Positions 12,322 to 26,633 of a stretch of 64,000 nt of DNA are shown piece after piece. The DNA is from Limnoperna fortunei (taxonomy: Eukaryota; Mollusca; Bivalvia; Mytilida; Modiolidae), in the NCBI GenBank assembly GCA_944474755.1, contig OX104112.1, forward strand, positions 310,001 to 374,000. Reading direction: 5' to 3'. The translations under genes were made by a program, and so were the position numbers. The notes beneath the pieces were generated by a model that had not been told where the DNA came from, did not search any database, and saw nothing but the letters and a program-made list of their open reading frames with translations. The number at the start of each line of letters is the position of its first letter. The stretch's first letter is position 1.

Positions 12322-15300
12322 TACCATCCACTATAGTATATTCCCGGAATAGTCCATGCATACATGTACATGTAAGAGTTGCCTCCAATATACTGTAGTT
12401 TATTCCAGCCGTAGTCCATACATACATGTAGGAGTTACCTACCATCCACTATAGTCTATTCCAGCCATAGTCCATACATACATGTAGGAGTTACCTCCCA
12501 TCCACTGTAGTCTTTTCCAGCTGTAGTCCATACATACATGTAGCAGTTACCTACCATCCACTATAGTCTTTTCCAGCCATAGGCCATACATACATGTAGG
12601 AGTTACCTCCCATCCACTGTAGTCTTTTCCAGCTGTAGTCCATACATACATGTAGGAGTTACCTCCCATCCACTATAATCTATTCCAGCTGTAGTTTATA
12701 CATACATGTAGGAGTTGCCTTCCATCCACTATAATCTATTCCAGCCATAGGCCATACACAATGTAGGAGTTCCCTCCCATCCACTGTAGTCTTTTCCAGC
12801 TGTTCTCCATACATACATGTTGGAGTTACCTACCATGATGTACCATCCACTATTGTCTATTCCAGCTGTAGTCCATACATACATGTAGGAGTTACCTCCC
12901 ATCCACTGTAGTCTTTTCCAGCTGTAGTCCATATAACATGTGGGAGTTACCTACCATCCACTATAGTCTCTTCCAGCTGTAGTTATACATACATGTAGGC
13001 GTTACCTCCCATCCACTATAGTCTATTCCAGCTGTAGTTTATACATACATGTAGGCGTTACCTCCCATCCACTATAGTCTCTTCCAGCTGTAGTTTATAC
13101 ATACATGTAGGCGTTACCTCCCATCCACTATAGTCTATTCCAGCTGCAGTCCATACATACATGTAGGAGTTACCTACCATCCACTATAGTCTATTCCAGC
13201 CATAGGCCATACATACAGGTAGGAGTTACCTCCCATCCACTGTAGTCTTTTCAAGCTGCAGTCCATACATACATGTACATGATGTAGGCGTTACCTCCCA
13301 TCCACTGTAGTCTATTCCAGCTGCAGTCCATACATACATGTAGGAGTTACCTACCATCCACTATAGTCTATTCCAGCCATAGGCCATACATACATGTAGG
13401 AGTTACCTCCCATCCACTGTAGTCTTTTCCAGCCGTTGTCCATCCATACATAATGTAAGAGTTGCCTCCCATCCACTGTAGTCTTTTCCAGCTGTAGTTT
13501 ATGCATAGATGTAGGAGTAACCTATCATCCACTATAGTCTATTCCAGCTGTAGTCTATACATACATGTAGGAGTAACCTATCATCCACTATAGTCTATTC
13601 CAGCTGTAGTCCATCCATACATAATGTAAGAGTTGCCTCCCATCCACTGTAGTCTTTTCCAGCTGTAGTTTATGCATACATGTAGGAGTAACCTATCATC
13701 CACTATAGTCTATTCCAGCTGTAGTTTATGCATACATGTAGGAGTAACCTATCATCCACTATAGTCTATTCCAGCTGTAGTCCATCCATACATAATGTAA
13801 GAGTTGCCTCCCATCCACTGTAGTCTTTTCCAGCTGTAGTCCATACATACATGTAGGAGTTACCTACCATCCACTATAGTCTATTCCAGCTGTAGTTTAT
13901 ACATAATGTAAGAGTTACCTCCCGTCCACTATAGTCTATTCCAGCTGTAGTCCATACATACATGTAGGATTTACCTACCATCCACTATAGTCTATTCCAG
14001 CTGTAGTTAATACATACATGTAGGAGTTACCTACCATCCACTATAGTCTATTCCAGCTGTAGTTTATACATACATGTGGGAGTTACCTCCCATCCACTAT
14101 AGTCTATTCCAGCTGTAGTCCATACATACATGTAGGATTTACCTACCATCCACTATAGTCTATTCCAGCTGTAGTTTATACATAATGTAAGAGTTACCTC
14201 CCGTCCACTATAGTCTATTCCAGCTGTAGTTTATACATACATGTGGGAGTTACCTACCATCCACTATAGTCTATTCCAGCTGTAGTCCATACATACATGT
14301 AGGATTTACCTCCCATCCACTATAGTCTATTCCAGCTGTAGTCCTTACATACATGTAGGATTTACCTACCATCCACTATAGTCTATTCCAGCTGTAGTTT
14401 ATACATACATGTAGGAGTTACCTATCATCCACTATAGTCTATTCCAGCCATAGGCCATACATACATGTAGGAGTTACATACCATCCACTATAGTCTATTC
14501 CAGCCATGGTCCATACATACATGTAGGAGTTACCTACCATCCACTATAGTCTATTCCAGCCATAGTCCATACATACATGTAGGAGTAACCTCCCATCCAC
14601 TGTACTCTATTCCAGCCATAGTCCATACGTACATGTAGGAGTTACCTCCCATCCACTATAGTCTATTCCAGCTGTAGTTTATACATACATGTAGGAGTTA
14701 CCTACCATCCACTATAGTCTATTCCAGCCATAGGCCATACATACATGTAGGAGTTACCTCCCATCCACTGTAGTCTATTCCAGCTGTAGTTTATACATAC
14801 ATGTAGGAGTTACCTCTCATCCACTAGTCTATTCCAGCTGTAGTTTATACATACTTGTAGGAGTTACCTCCCATCCACTATAGTCTATTCCAGCTGTAGT
14901 TAATACATACATTTAGGAGTTACCTACCATCCACTATAGTCTATTCCAGCTGTAGTTTATACATACATGTAGGAGTTACCTCCCATCCACTATAGTCTAT
15001 TCCAGCTGTAGTTTATACATACATGTAGGAGTTACCTACCATCTGCTATAGTCTATTCCAGCCATAGTCCATACATACATGTAGGAGTTACCTCCCATCC
15101 ACTATAGTCTATTCCAGCTGTAGTTTATACATACATGTAGGAGTTACCTACCATCTGCTATAGTCTATTCCAGCCATAGTCCATACATACATGTAGGAGT
15201 TACCTACCATCCACTATAGTCTATTCCAGCCATAGTCCATACATACATGTAGGAGTTACCTACCATCCACTATAGTCTATTCCAGCCATAGTCCATACAT

Positions 15301-18300
15301 ACATGTAGGAGTTACCTACCATCTGCTATAGTCTATTCAATCTGTAGTCCATACATACATGTGGGAGTTACCTCCCATCCACTATTGTCTATTCCAGCTG
15401 TAGTCCATACATACATGTAGGAGTTACCTCCCATCCACTATTGTCTATTCCAGCTGTAGTCCATACATACATGTGGGAGTTACCTCCCATCCACTATTGT
15501 CTATTCCAGCCATAGTCCATACATACATGTAGGAGTTACCTCCCATGATGTACCATCCACTATTGTCTATTCCAGCTGTAGTCCATACATACATGTAGGA
15601 GTTACCTCCCATCCACTGTAGTCTTTTCCAGCTGTAGTCCATATAACATGTGGGAGTTACCTACCATCCACTATAGTCTCTTCCAGCTGTAGTTATACAT
15701 ACATGTAGGCGTTACCTCCCATCCACTATAGTCTATTCCAGCTGTAGTTTATACATACATGTAGGCGTTACCTCCCATCCACTATAGTCTCTTCCAGCTG
15801 TAGTTTATACATACATGTAGGCGTTACCTCCCATCCACTATAGTCTATTCCAGCTGCAGTCCATACATACATGTAGGAGTTACCTACCATCCACTATAGT
15901 CTATTCCAGCCATAGGCCATGTCCATACATACATGTACATGATGTAGGCGTTACCTCCCATCCACTGTAGTCTATTCCAGCTGCAGTCCATACATACATG
16001 TAGGAGTTACCTACCATCCACTATAGTCTATTCCAGCCATAGGCCATACATACATGTAGGAGTTACCTCCCATCCACTGTAGTCTTTTCCAGCCGTTGTC
16101 CATCCATACATAATGTAAGAGTTGCCTCCCATCCACTGTAGTCTTTTCCAGCTGTAGTTTATGCATAGATGTAGGAGTAACCTATCATCCACTATAGTCT
16201 ATTCCAGCTGTAGTCTATACATACATGTAGGAGTAACCTATCATCCACTATAGTCTATTCCAGCTGTAGTCCATCCATACATAATGTAAGAGTTGCCTCC
16301 CATCCACTGTAGTCTTTTCCAGCTGTAGTTTATGCATACATGTAGGAGTAACCTATCATCCACTATAGTCTATTCCAGCTGTAGTTTATGCATACATGTA
16401 GGAGTAACCTATCATCCACTATAGTCTATTCCAGCTGTAGTCCATCCATACATAATGTAAGAGTTGCCTCCCATCCACTGTAGTCTTTTCCAGCTGTAGT
16501 CCATACATACATGTAGGAGTTACCTACCATCCACTATAGTCTATTCCAGCTGTAGTTTATACATAATGTAAGAGTTACCTCCCGTCCACTATAGTCTATT
16601 CCAGCTGTAGTCCATACATACATGTAGGAGTTACCTACCATCCACTATAGTCTATTCCAGCTGTAGTTAATACATACATGTAGGAGTTACCTACCATCCA
16701 CTATAGTCTATTCCAGCTGTAGTTTATACATACATGTGGGAGTTACCTCCCATCCACTATAGTCTATTCCAGCTGTAGTCCATACATACATGTAGGATTT
16801 ACCTACCATCCACTATAGTCTATTCCAGCTGTAGTTTATACATAATGTAAGAGTTACCTCCCGTCCACTATAGTCTATTCCAGCTGTAGTTTATACATAC
16901 ATGTGGGAGTTACCTACCATCCACTATAGTATATTCCAGCTGTAGTCCATACATACATGTAGGATTTACCTCCCATCCACTATAGTCTATTCCAGCTGTA
17001 GTCCTTACATACATGTAGGATTTACCTACCATCCACTATAGTCTATTCCAGCTGTAGTTTATACATACATGTAGGAGTTACCTATCATCCACTATAGTCT
17101 ATTCCAGCCATAGGCCATACATACATGTAGGAGTTACATACCATCCACTATAGTCTATTCCAGCCATGGTCCATACATACATGTAGGAGTTACCTACCAT
17201 CCACTATAGTCTATTCCAGCCATAGTCCATACATACATGTAGGAGTAACCTCCCATCCACTGTACTCTATTCCAGCCATAGTCCATACGTACATGTGGGA
17301 GTTACCTCCCATCCACTATAGTCTATTCCAGCTGTAGTTTATACATACATGTAGGAGTTACCTACCATCCACTATAGTCTATTCCAGACGTAGTCCATAC
17401 ATACATGTAGGAGTTACCTCCCATCCACTATAGTCTATTCCAGCCGTAGTTTATACATACATGTAGGAGTTACCTCTCATCCACTAGTCTATTCCAGCTG
17501 TAGTTTATACATACTTGTAGGAGTTACCTCCCATCCACTATAGTCTATTCCAGCTGTAGTTAATACATACATGTAGGAGTTACTTACCATCCATTATAGT
17601 CTATTCCAGCTGTAGTTTATACATACATGTAGGAGTTACCTCCCATCCACTATAGTCTATTCCAGCTGTAGTTTATACATACATGTAGGAGTTACCTCCC
17701 ATCCACTGTAGTCTTTTCAAGCTGCAGTCCATACATACATGTACATGATGTAGGCGTTACCTCCCATCCACTGTAGTCTATTCCAGCTGCAGTCCATACA
17801 TACATGTAGGAGTTACCTACCATCCACTATAGTCTATTCCAGCCATAGGCCATACATACATGTAGGAGTTACCTCCCATCCACTGTAGTCTTTTCCAGCC
17901 GTTGTCCATCCATACATAATGTAAGAGTTGCCTCCCATCCACTGTAGTCTTTTCCAGCTGTAGTTTATGCATAGATGTAGGAGTAACCTATCATCCACTA
18001 TAGTCTATTCCAGCTGTAGTCTATACATACATGTAGGAGTAACCTATCATCCACTATAGTCTATTCCAGCTGTAGTCCATCCATACATAATGTAAGAGTT
18101 GCCTCCCATCCACTGTAGTCTTTTCCAGCTGTAGTTTATGCATACATGTAGGAGTAACCTATCATCCACTATAGTCTATTCCAGCTGTAGTTTATGCATA
18201 CATGTAGGAGTAACCTATCATCCACTATAGTCTATTCCAGCTGTAGTCCATCCATACATAATGTAAGAGTTGCCTCCCATCCACTGTAGTCTTTTCCAGC

Positions 18301-21300
18301 TGTAGTCCATACATACATGTAGGAGTTACCTACCATCCACTATAGTCTATTCCAGCTGTAGTTTATACATAATGTAAGAGTTACCTCCCGTCCACTATAG
18401 TCTATTCCAGCTGTAGTCCATACATACATGTAGGAGTTACCTACCATCCACTATAGTCTATTCCAGCTGTAGTTAATACATACATGTAGGAGTTACCTAC
18501 CATCCACTATAGTCTATTCCAGCTGTAGTTTATACATACATGTGGGAGTTACCTCCCATCCACTATAGTCTATTCCAGCTGTAGTCCATACATACATGTA
18601 GGATTTACCTACCATCCACTATAGTCTATTCCAGCTGTAGTTTATACATAATGTAAGAGTTACCTCCCGTCCACTATAGTCTATTCCAGCTGTAGTTTAT
18701 ACATACATGTGGGAGTTACCTACCATCCACTATAGTATATTCCAGCTGTAGTCCATACATACATGTAGGATTTACCTCCCATCCACTATAGTCTATTCCA
18801 GCTGTAGTCCTTACATACATGTAGGATTTACCTACCATCCACTATAGTCTATTCCAGCTGTAGTTTATACATACATGTAGGAGTTACCTATCATCCACTA
18901 TAGTCTATTCCAGCCATAGGCCATACATACATGTAGGAGTTACATACCATCCACTATAGTCTATTCCAGCCATGGTCCATACATACATGTAGGAGTTACC
19001 TACCATCCACTATAGTCTATTCCAGCCATAGTCCATACATACATGTAGGAGTAACCTCCCATCCACTGTACTCTATTCCAGCCATAGTCCATACGTACAT
19101 GTAGGAGTTACCTCCCATCCACTATAGTCTATTCCAGCTGTAGTTTATACATACATGTAGGAGTTACCTACCATCCACTATAGTCTATTCCAGCCATAGG
19201 CCATACATACATGTAGGAGTTACCTCCCATCCACTGTAGTCTATTCCAGCTGTAGTTTATACATACATGTAGGAGTTACCTCTCATCCACTAGTCTATTC
19301 CAGCTGTAGTTTATACATACTTGTAGGAGTTACCTCCCATCCACTATAGTCTATTCCAGCTGTAGTTAATACATACATGTAGGAGTTACCTACCATCCAC
19401 TATAGTCTATTCCAGCTGTAGTTTATACATACATGTAGGAGTTACCTCCCATCCACTATAGTCTATTCCAGCTGTAGTTTATACATACATGTAGGAGTTA
19501 CCTCCCATCCACTGTAGTCTTTTCAAGCTGCAGTCCATACATACATGTACATGATGTAGGCGTTACCTCCCATCCACTGTAGTCTATTCCAGCTGCAGTC
19601 CATACATACATGTAGGAGTTACCTACCATCCACTATAGTCTATTCCAGCCATAGGCCATACATACATGTAGGAGTTACCTCCCATCCACTGTAGTCTTTT
19701 CCAGCCGTTGTCCATCCATACATAATGTAAGAGTTGCCTCCCATCCACTGTAGTCTTTTCCAGCTGTAGTTTATGCATAGATGTAGGAGTAACCTATCAT
19801 CCACTATAGTCTATTCCAGCTGTAGTCTATACATACATGTAGGAGTAACCTATCATCCACTATAGTCTATTCCAGCTGTAGTCCATCCATACATAATGTA
19901 AGAGTTGCCTCCCATCCACTGTAGTCTTTTCCAGCTGTAGTTTATGCATACATGTAGGAGTAACCTATCATCCACTATAGTCTATTCCAGCTGTAGTTTA
20001 TGCATACATGTAGGAGTAACCTATCATCCACTATAGTCTATTCCAGCTGTAGTCCATCCATACATAATGTAAGAGTTGCCTCCCATCCACTGTAGTCTTT
20101 TCCAGCTGTAGTCCATACATACATGTAGGAGTTACCTACCATCCACTATAGTCTATTCCAGCTGTAGTTTATACATAATGTAAGAGTTACCTCCCGTCCA
20201 CTATAGTCTATTCCAGCTGTAGTCCATACATACATGTAGGATTTACCTACCATCCACTATAGTCTATTCCAGCTGTAGTTAATACATACATGTAGGAGTT
20301 ACCTACCATCCACTATAGTCTATTCCAGCTGTAGTTTATACATACATGTGGGAGTTACCTCCCATCCACTATAGTCTATTCCAGCTGTAGTCCATACATA
20401 CATGTAGGATTTACCTACCATCCACTATAGTCTATTCCAGCTGTAGTTTATACATAATGTAAGAGTTACCTCCCGTCCACTATAGTCTATTCCAGCTGTA
20501 GTTTATACATACATGTGGGAGTTACCTACCATCCACTATAGTCTATTCCAGCTGTAGTCCATACATACATGTAGGATTTACCTCCCATCCACTATAGTCT
20601 ATTCCAGCTGTAGTCCTTACATACATGTAGGATTTACCTACCATCCACTATAGTCTATTCCAGCTGTAGTTTATACATACATGTAGGAGTTACCTATCAT
20701 CCACTATAGTCTATTCCAGCCATAGGCCATACATACATGTAGGAGTTACATACCATCCACTATAGTCTATTCCAGCCATGATCCATACATACATGTAGGA
20801 GTTACCTACCATCCACTATAGTCTATTCCAGCCATAGTCCATACATACATGTAGGAGTAACCTCCCATCCACTGTACTCTATTCCAGCCATAGTCCATAC
20901 GTACATGTAGGAGTTACCTCCCATCCACTATAGTCTATTCCAGCTGTAGTTTATACATACATGTAGGAGTTACCTACCATCCACTATAGTCTATTCCAGC
21001 CATAGGCCATACATACATGTAGGAGTTACCTCCCATCCACTATAGTCTATTCCAGCTGTAGTTTATACATACATGTAGGAGTTACCTCTCATCCACTAGT
21101 CTATTCCAGCTGTAGTTTATACATACTTGTAGGAGTTACCTCCCATCCACTATAGTCTATTCCAGCTGTAGTTAATACATACATGTAGGAGTTACCTACC
21201 ATCCACTATAGTCTATTCCAGCTGTAGTTTATACATACATGTAGGAGTTACCTCCCATCCACTATAGTCTATTCCAGCTGTAGTTTATACATACATGTAG

Positions 21301-22850
21301 GAGTTACCTACCATCTGCTATAGTCTATTCCAGCCATAGTCCATACATACATGTAGGAGTTACCTCCCATCCACTATAGTCTATTCCAGCTGTAGTTTAT
21401 ACATACATGTAGGAGTTACCTACCATCTGCTATAGTCTATTCCAGCCATAGTCCATACATACATGTAGGAGTTACCTACCATCCACTATAGTCTATTCCA
21501 GCCATAGTCCATACATACATGTAGGAGTTACCTACCATCCACTATAGTCTATTCCAGCCATAGTCCATACATACATGTAGGAGTTACCTACCATCTGCTA
21601 TAGTCTATTCCATCTGTAGTCCATACATACATGTGGGAGTTACCTCCCATCCACTATTGTCTATTCCAGCTGTAGTCCATACATACATGTAGGAGTTACC
21701 TCCCATCCACTATTGTCTATTCCAGCTGTAGTCCATACATACATGTGGGAGTTACCTCCCATCCACTATTGTCTATTCCAGCCATAGTCCATACATACAT
21801 GTAGGAGTTACCTCCCATCCACTATTGTCTATTCCAGCTGTAGTCCATACATACATGTGGGAGTTACCTACCATCCACTATAGTCTATTCCAGCTGTAGT
21901 TTATACATACTTGTAGGAGTTACCTCCCATCCACTATAGTCTATTCCAGCCATAGGCCATACATACATGTAGGAGTTACCTCCCATCCACTGTAGTCTTT
22001 CCCAGCTGTAGTCCATACATACATGTGGGAGTTACCTACCATCCACTATAGTCTATTCCATCTGTAGTCCATACATGCTTGTTGGAGTTACTTACCATCC
22101 ATTAAAGTATATTCCAGCTGTAGTTTATACATACATGTAGGAGTTACTTACCATCCACTATAGTCTATTCCAACTGTAGTTTATACATACATGTAGGAGT
22201 TACCTACCATCTGCTATAGTCTATTCCAGCCATAGTCCATACATATATGTAGGAGTTACCTACCATCCACTATAGTCTATTCCAGCCATAGGCCATACAT
22301 ACATGTAGGAGTTACCTCCCATCAACTGTAGTCTTTTCCAGCTGTTGTCCATACATACATGTAGCAGTTACCTCCCATCCACTGTAGTCTTTTCCAGCTG
22401 TAGTCCATACATGCTTGTTGGAGTTACTTACCATCCATTAAAGTCTATTCCAGCTGTAGTTTATACATACATGTAGGAGTTACCTACCATCCACTATAGT
22501 TTATTTCAGCTGTGGTCCATACATACATGTAGGAGTTACCTCCCATCTACTATAGTCTATTCCAGCTGTAGTCCATACATACATGTAGGAGTTACCTACC
22601 ATCCACTATAATCTATTCCAGCTGTAGTTTATACATACATGTAGGAGTTACCTACCATCCACTGTAGTCTATTCCAGCCATAGGCCATACATACACTAGT
22701 CAATTCCATTTGTAGTTTATACATGTAGGAGTTACCTCCCATCCACTATAGTCTATTCCAGCTGTAGTTTATACATACATGTAGGATTTACCTCCCATCC
22801 ACTATAGTCTATTCCAGCTGTAGTTTATACATACATGTAGGAGTTACCTG
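12322..22850. repeat. 56-bp satellite array, ~10.5 kb, about 185 units
   Basis: The unit is CATCCACTATAGTCTATTCC, AGCTGTAGTCCATACATACA, TGTAGGAGTTACCTCC, with an alternative centre CAGCCATAGGCCAT. Occasional units are shortened (..TACATAATGTAAGAG) or lengthened (..TACATGTACATGATG). The array has no interruption by other elements. Open frames inside it are a by-product of a stop-poor unit; 56 is not divisible by 3, so they drift and end. Confidence 0.97.
13400..21600. repeat. Higher-order repeats in the satellite (~1.8 kb, one ~2.66-kb variant)
   Basis: Rare unit variants recur in the same order. The marker CCGTTGTCCATCCATACATA begins near 13436, 16097, 17902 and 19708, giving spacings of about 2661, 1805 and 1806 bp. 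The longer first block contains extra CATCTGCTATAG and CCACTATTGTC units, which appear again only after the last block (about 21310-21780). A single ~32-unit block has therefore been copied as a whole, with an expansion or loss inside one copy. Confidence 0.85.
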
Positions 22851-23500
22851 CGTCCGTCGTAGTACACACATAGATAGAGAGTTGTGGCTCTAATTGTAAA
22901 GTATACTTTGCTTATTCAGTAAATTTTAAACTATTAACATTTTATTACAAAATTTCTAATATTCAATTTGTTTACATTATTGTATAACTGCTTTGGTGCT
23001 CGCAGAAAAACTTCATTTCTATATCTTCATGATCTTAGGCATTGGGTTTCAGTACATAATAGCAATAAACTTTCTGGAATACATGAACATGTACAGCAAA
23101 GTACATGTAGTTGTATGTACATGATCAATTTTAGGTTAACTGTATGCTTGGTAAATCTGTTAATATCGAAAACACGTAAATAAAAGGGGGCACACATGCA
23201 TAAATGAATAATTTCAAACTCGTTTCATCTGGGACTAGTGTTAATTTATAGGTTCATGATTTCATTCACGTAGTAGTAATTGTCCGTCAGTACTTCCCCC
23301 AAAAAATTTCCATCAAACATTTCTGGTCTATTGAAACGAGGTATTTGTATGACAATAAAGGCGATTCGTAGTTCAATGCATAACTCAATTTATATCTTTA
23401 CTGCGTCGGTTATCTTTTTTAAAGATAGTACTTGTTTTTTATTTTTCCGTGAATATGATTGCTGATCATATGAAAAATATAAACATCTTGATCATGAAAT
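22851..23500. other. Right flank of the satellite; no gene recognised
   Basis: The array stops abruptly at GCGTCCGTCGTAGTAC. The following AT-rich sequence does not match the right flank of the second array. No coding family is visible. Confidence 0.5.
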
Positions 23501-24650
23501 CTAAAAGGTACAAACACAGAATTCGCCTAATATTCCAGTAGATATCATAACTTTCCACTCAGGATATTAAAATCATGCACATCTAATTTCGTTGAAATCG
23601 GACAACGTTAAAATTTTTATGCATTTTTGAAACTCGCGGTAGAAAAAAATCTGAAGGTAGGGTTTCACTCGACACTAAAATCAACCTCCATGTCAAATTT
23701 CGTTGAAATCGGAGTTCATCAAGATCAGATAACTTTAAAAATTTGAAATATTTTGGCAACCATTTTTTAAAGCAATGTCAGAAAAAATTCCAAATGTAAC
23801 GTTGCCCCATCTTCCTACGCACCAAATTTCAATGAAATCGGACCACGGAAATTTGTTTGAGAATTTTGTGCGTGTGTAATAAATTTAGATAACTTCACGA
23901 TCCAGCCAAGTGGAAACCAGAATAAAACAATAATAATAATTAAACATGATTATGATCTCAAGTATCTTAACTGACTTCAAAACGACCCCCGTAAATCCTC
24001 TAGTTCAGACATCCATTCAAAGCAACTTTATCTACCAGGAAACCAAGTTTCGGGGAAATCGGAGCATTGTTCAACTTTATAGGCCACAATTCAAAATGTC
24101 CGCCATTTTAAGATGGCTTCCATGACCAATTCAATTTTTTTTTACTACAATCCTTTCGCAACACATTAATTTACATGAAAGCCAAGTTTCGTGCAAATCT
24201 GAGCATTTTGAATTTTTGCCGGCCATCTTGGATTCAAAATGGCCGCCATAGAAAGGCAATATCTGCGTCATATGGTGCAGTATAACATATACCACTTATA
24301 TACCAACTTTCACTTTAATCCATAAACTTTTGGATTCGTAAGGTATTCTTTCTATTTTTAAAATGGCCGTCATTTCTAGATAGTCGGCATAATCAAATTC
24401 AAATTTTTATGACTAACATCCATTCAAAATATCCTAATCTACACGAATATCAAGTTTCGTAAGAATTGGAACATTTTGAATTTTCGGCGGTCATCTTGAA
24501 TTCAAAATGACTGCCGTAAAACGTCAACATGTGCGTCATATAATGCAGTAAAACTGAGTCCATTTATATAAAATTTGTCATCAAAATCCATAAACTTTTG
24601 GATTTTTAATGATTTTTTTTTATTTTCAAAATGGCCATCATTCAGGATTA
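23500..24650 (+). repeat. Dispersed repeat with recurring GAAATCGG and AAAATGGCCGCCAT
   Basis: Degenerate subunits of about 100-200 bp repeat the phrases AATTTCGTTGAAATCGGA, CATTTTGAATTTTTGCCGGC, GATTCAAAATGGCCGCCAT and CTGCGTCATATGGTGCAGT. The reverse complement of the same material is at about 56340-57000. It is noncoding and probably an old mobile element or satellite; I do not recognise the class. Confidence 0.65.
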
Positions 24651-24667
24651 ATAGGTTTTCCATACGT

Positions 24668-24806
24668 TTTTGGGAAAGACGGGTTGATCTTTTACAAGTG
24701 ATAAAAATTGTCTGTCTTTTCGCGAGTGGAACGCAGCGGAACAAGCCAAAAGACATAAAAATTTCTATCACGAGTGAAAGATCACACGGGCTTTCCCAGA
24801 AGCGCA
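24668..24806. repeat. Imperfect foldback, ~50-bp arms
   Basis: Left GGGAAAGACGGGTTGATCTT..TGTCTTTT pairs imperfectly with right AAAAGACATAAAAATTT..GATCACACGGGCTTTCCC. The overlapping open frames on both strands here reflect this symmetry. Confidence 0.55.
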
Positions 24807-24892
24807 TTAAAGTACCTATTTCTTCCATAAACCAACAACTTTTACATCGCTATATCTAATACTCTCCATTGTTTTGAACTCTGTTGTCTCTG

Positions 24893-24988
24893 ACATCCAA
24901 TCAGAACTCCGGAAACAAGAACGTCAAACAAGAAAGATGTTATGCTTCCATAACAACGTTCTTGTTTCTGACGTTTTGATTGGATGAC
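24893..24988. repeat. Inverted repeat around GAAACAAGAACGT
   Basis: CATCCAATCA..GAAACAAGAACGTCA is mirrored by ACGTTCTTGTTTCTGACGT..TGATTGGATG. This gives terminal inverted repeats of roughly 30 bp with mismatches, around a ~35-bp centre. Confidence 0.6.
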
Positions 24989-25019
24989 GCAGCAAGTACC
25001 AGAAATTAGCCATTTACGG

Positions 25020-25215
25020 AAGAAGACGTAATCGACAGCTAACTGGTGGTCTACAGTAATAGACGGATAAAACTAGTTGGTTTACACTAAATCGTCGGCT
25101 GACACTAGATGGTCTACAGTAAATTGACGGCTGGCATATATTTGGTCTACAGTAATCGAGCAAAGACAGTGATCGACGACTAAAACTGGTGTCTACAGTA
25201 ATAGACGCAGATAAC
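25020..25215. repeat. Short degenerate repeats of GGTCTACAGTAA
   Basis: GGTCTACAGTAATAGACG and variants (AGTAAATTGACGGCT, AGTAATCGAGC, ACAGTAATAGACG) recur about every 30-60 bp. Confidence 0.6.
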
Positions 25216-25424
25216 ACTATAGTAAACTTTACCATGTCTTTCCGACGGGTGTTTGTCTGACAAAATGGAAAACAGCTGCCGCGTTTGGTCGTTTACGTCT
25301 CCCCTAACACAAATTCCTGGATCCGTCCCTGGTGCATAATGGCGTTTCGTGCGATCTTTTTCGTCAGTATGTATACATTGCCAAAAAAAATCTTTTACTT
25401 TAAGATCAAAAGTGGCCGCTTAAC

Positions 25425-25885
25425 GTTAACCTCTACTAAATAGATTTACATAGGTGACCATTATAACATTTTTTAGAATACTGAATTTACCTTAAGTTCA
25501 CTATTAGTGATACCCTTATTTTCTCAAAATACCATGTCTTCGCTAAAAAATACCTGACCGGCACAACAATATTAAAGTCTAATATAAGAATGTTTTGTAA
25601 AGTTTACAAAATGGCGTCACAAATAGGGCTAGTTTCAGTTGTCAGTTGGACAGAAACAAGTGTCCGTCTGTTAAGTTTCGTACAAAATCTAATTAGTTTG
25701 CTGGAAATGATTAAATTTGGATTCATGTCACTTCTAAAATATGTGTGCATCATATAAATTTAATTTTAGACAGGTTCATTCAGAATTACAATTGTTATGC
25801 AAAGTAAAAGTAGAACTACTTTGGTTTTTTTAAGCACTACTTTTGACTACGACATCAACTGATTGGCTATTTAGTAGAGGTTAAC
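25425..25885. mobile_element. Small inverted-repeat element (MITE), 461 bp
   Basis: The ends are GTTAACCTCTACTAAATAG at 25425-25443 and its exact reverse complement at 25867-25885. TTAA motifs lie just outside both ends, but the true duplication is ambiguous because TTAAC is repeated at the boundary. No coding content. Confidence 0.6.
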
Positions 25886-26488
25886 CTTAATTGGCAATTA
25901 AGTATGCGATCTGTAATTTGTAATAAATTATATGTCGTGTATATCTGGCAGTCTTGCTTTAAAGTTTTTTCAATACAAGAATTTCAGCCGATTTACTAAA
26001 TAATTAATTTGAGTTTGTTTTAACATTATGAATATATGAAATAAATACATGTTAAAATAAATGACTTTAAAACATTTGCTTCAAGGTCGGGACCAACTGT
26101 ATTGCTTTTATGAAAATTTTCAATGTACTGCGCATGTTCTCCAAACAAATGGATACGAGCAACAAACAAGGTAAAAACGAACATGAAAACATGTTTTATT
26201 CGTGTATATAATAAGTATGTCTGTTGAATGTTAACTGTTCGATTCTGACAAAGTCTTAGTATTTCTAGTACGATGTCACAGCTAGATTTTAATATCATCG
26301 AGTTCAGGTTCTGATATCGGTCAAAATCGGCCCCGAATTCACCATCGCTATCAGACATCTTCTTCTTCTTCCAGGTAAGGAACCGAATTCAAATTGAATG
26401 TATGAGGTTCCGCGAAAACTAACGCAATGCCGGACAACACAGAAAGTTTTCTATTTACAGGATAAAACGTTCTCTCTCTGGTATCCAC

Positions 26489-26633
26489 CCGATATTCCGA
26501 AGGTCCGATAGTCCGAAGGTCTGTTAGTCCGAAGGTCCGATAGTCCGAAGGTCCGTTAGTCCGAAGGTCCGATAGTCCGAAGGTCCGTTAGTCCGAAGGT
26601 CCGATAGTCCGAAGGTCCGATAGTCCGAAAAAA
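26489..26633 (+). repeat. Left terminal tandem repeat of the MULE (15-bp unit)
   Basis: About nine copies of AGTCCGAAGGTCCGT/AGTCCGAAGGTCCGATAG, alternating GTTAG and GATAG. They are the inverted counterpart of the array at the right end of the element and replace a conventional long terminal inverted repeat. Confidence 0.9.

Noticed and set aside
12729..12932. Open frames on the minus strand inside the 56-bp satellite (also 15445-15642 and 47283-47486), with a repeated SYMYVWTTAGIDNSGW-like peptide
   Set aside because: They follow the satellite unit, which shifts frame every repeat; no start or splice context and no family similarity.
24502..24859. Overlapping frames of 108 and 94 codons on opposite strands
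   Set aside because: Both come from the foldback at 24668-24806 and the flanking dispersed repeat; no family match.
26026..26358. Minus-strand 110-codon frame starting MSDSDGEFGADFDRYQN
   Set aside because: The acidic start looks protein-like, but the rest is hydrophobic AT-rich translation with no domain, and no donor could be chosen with confidence.
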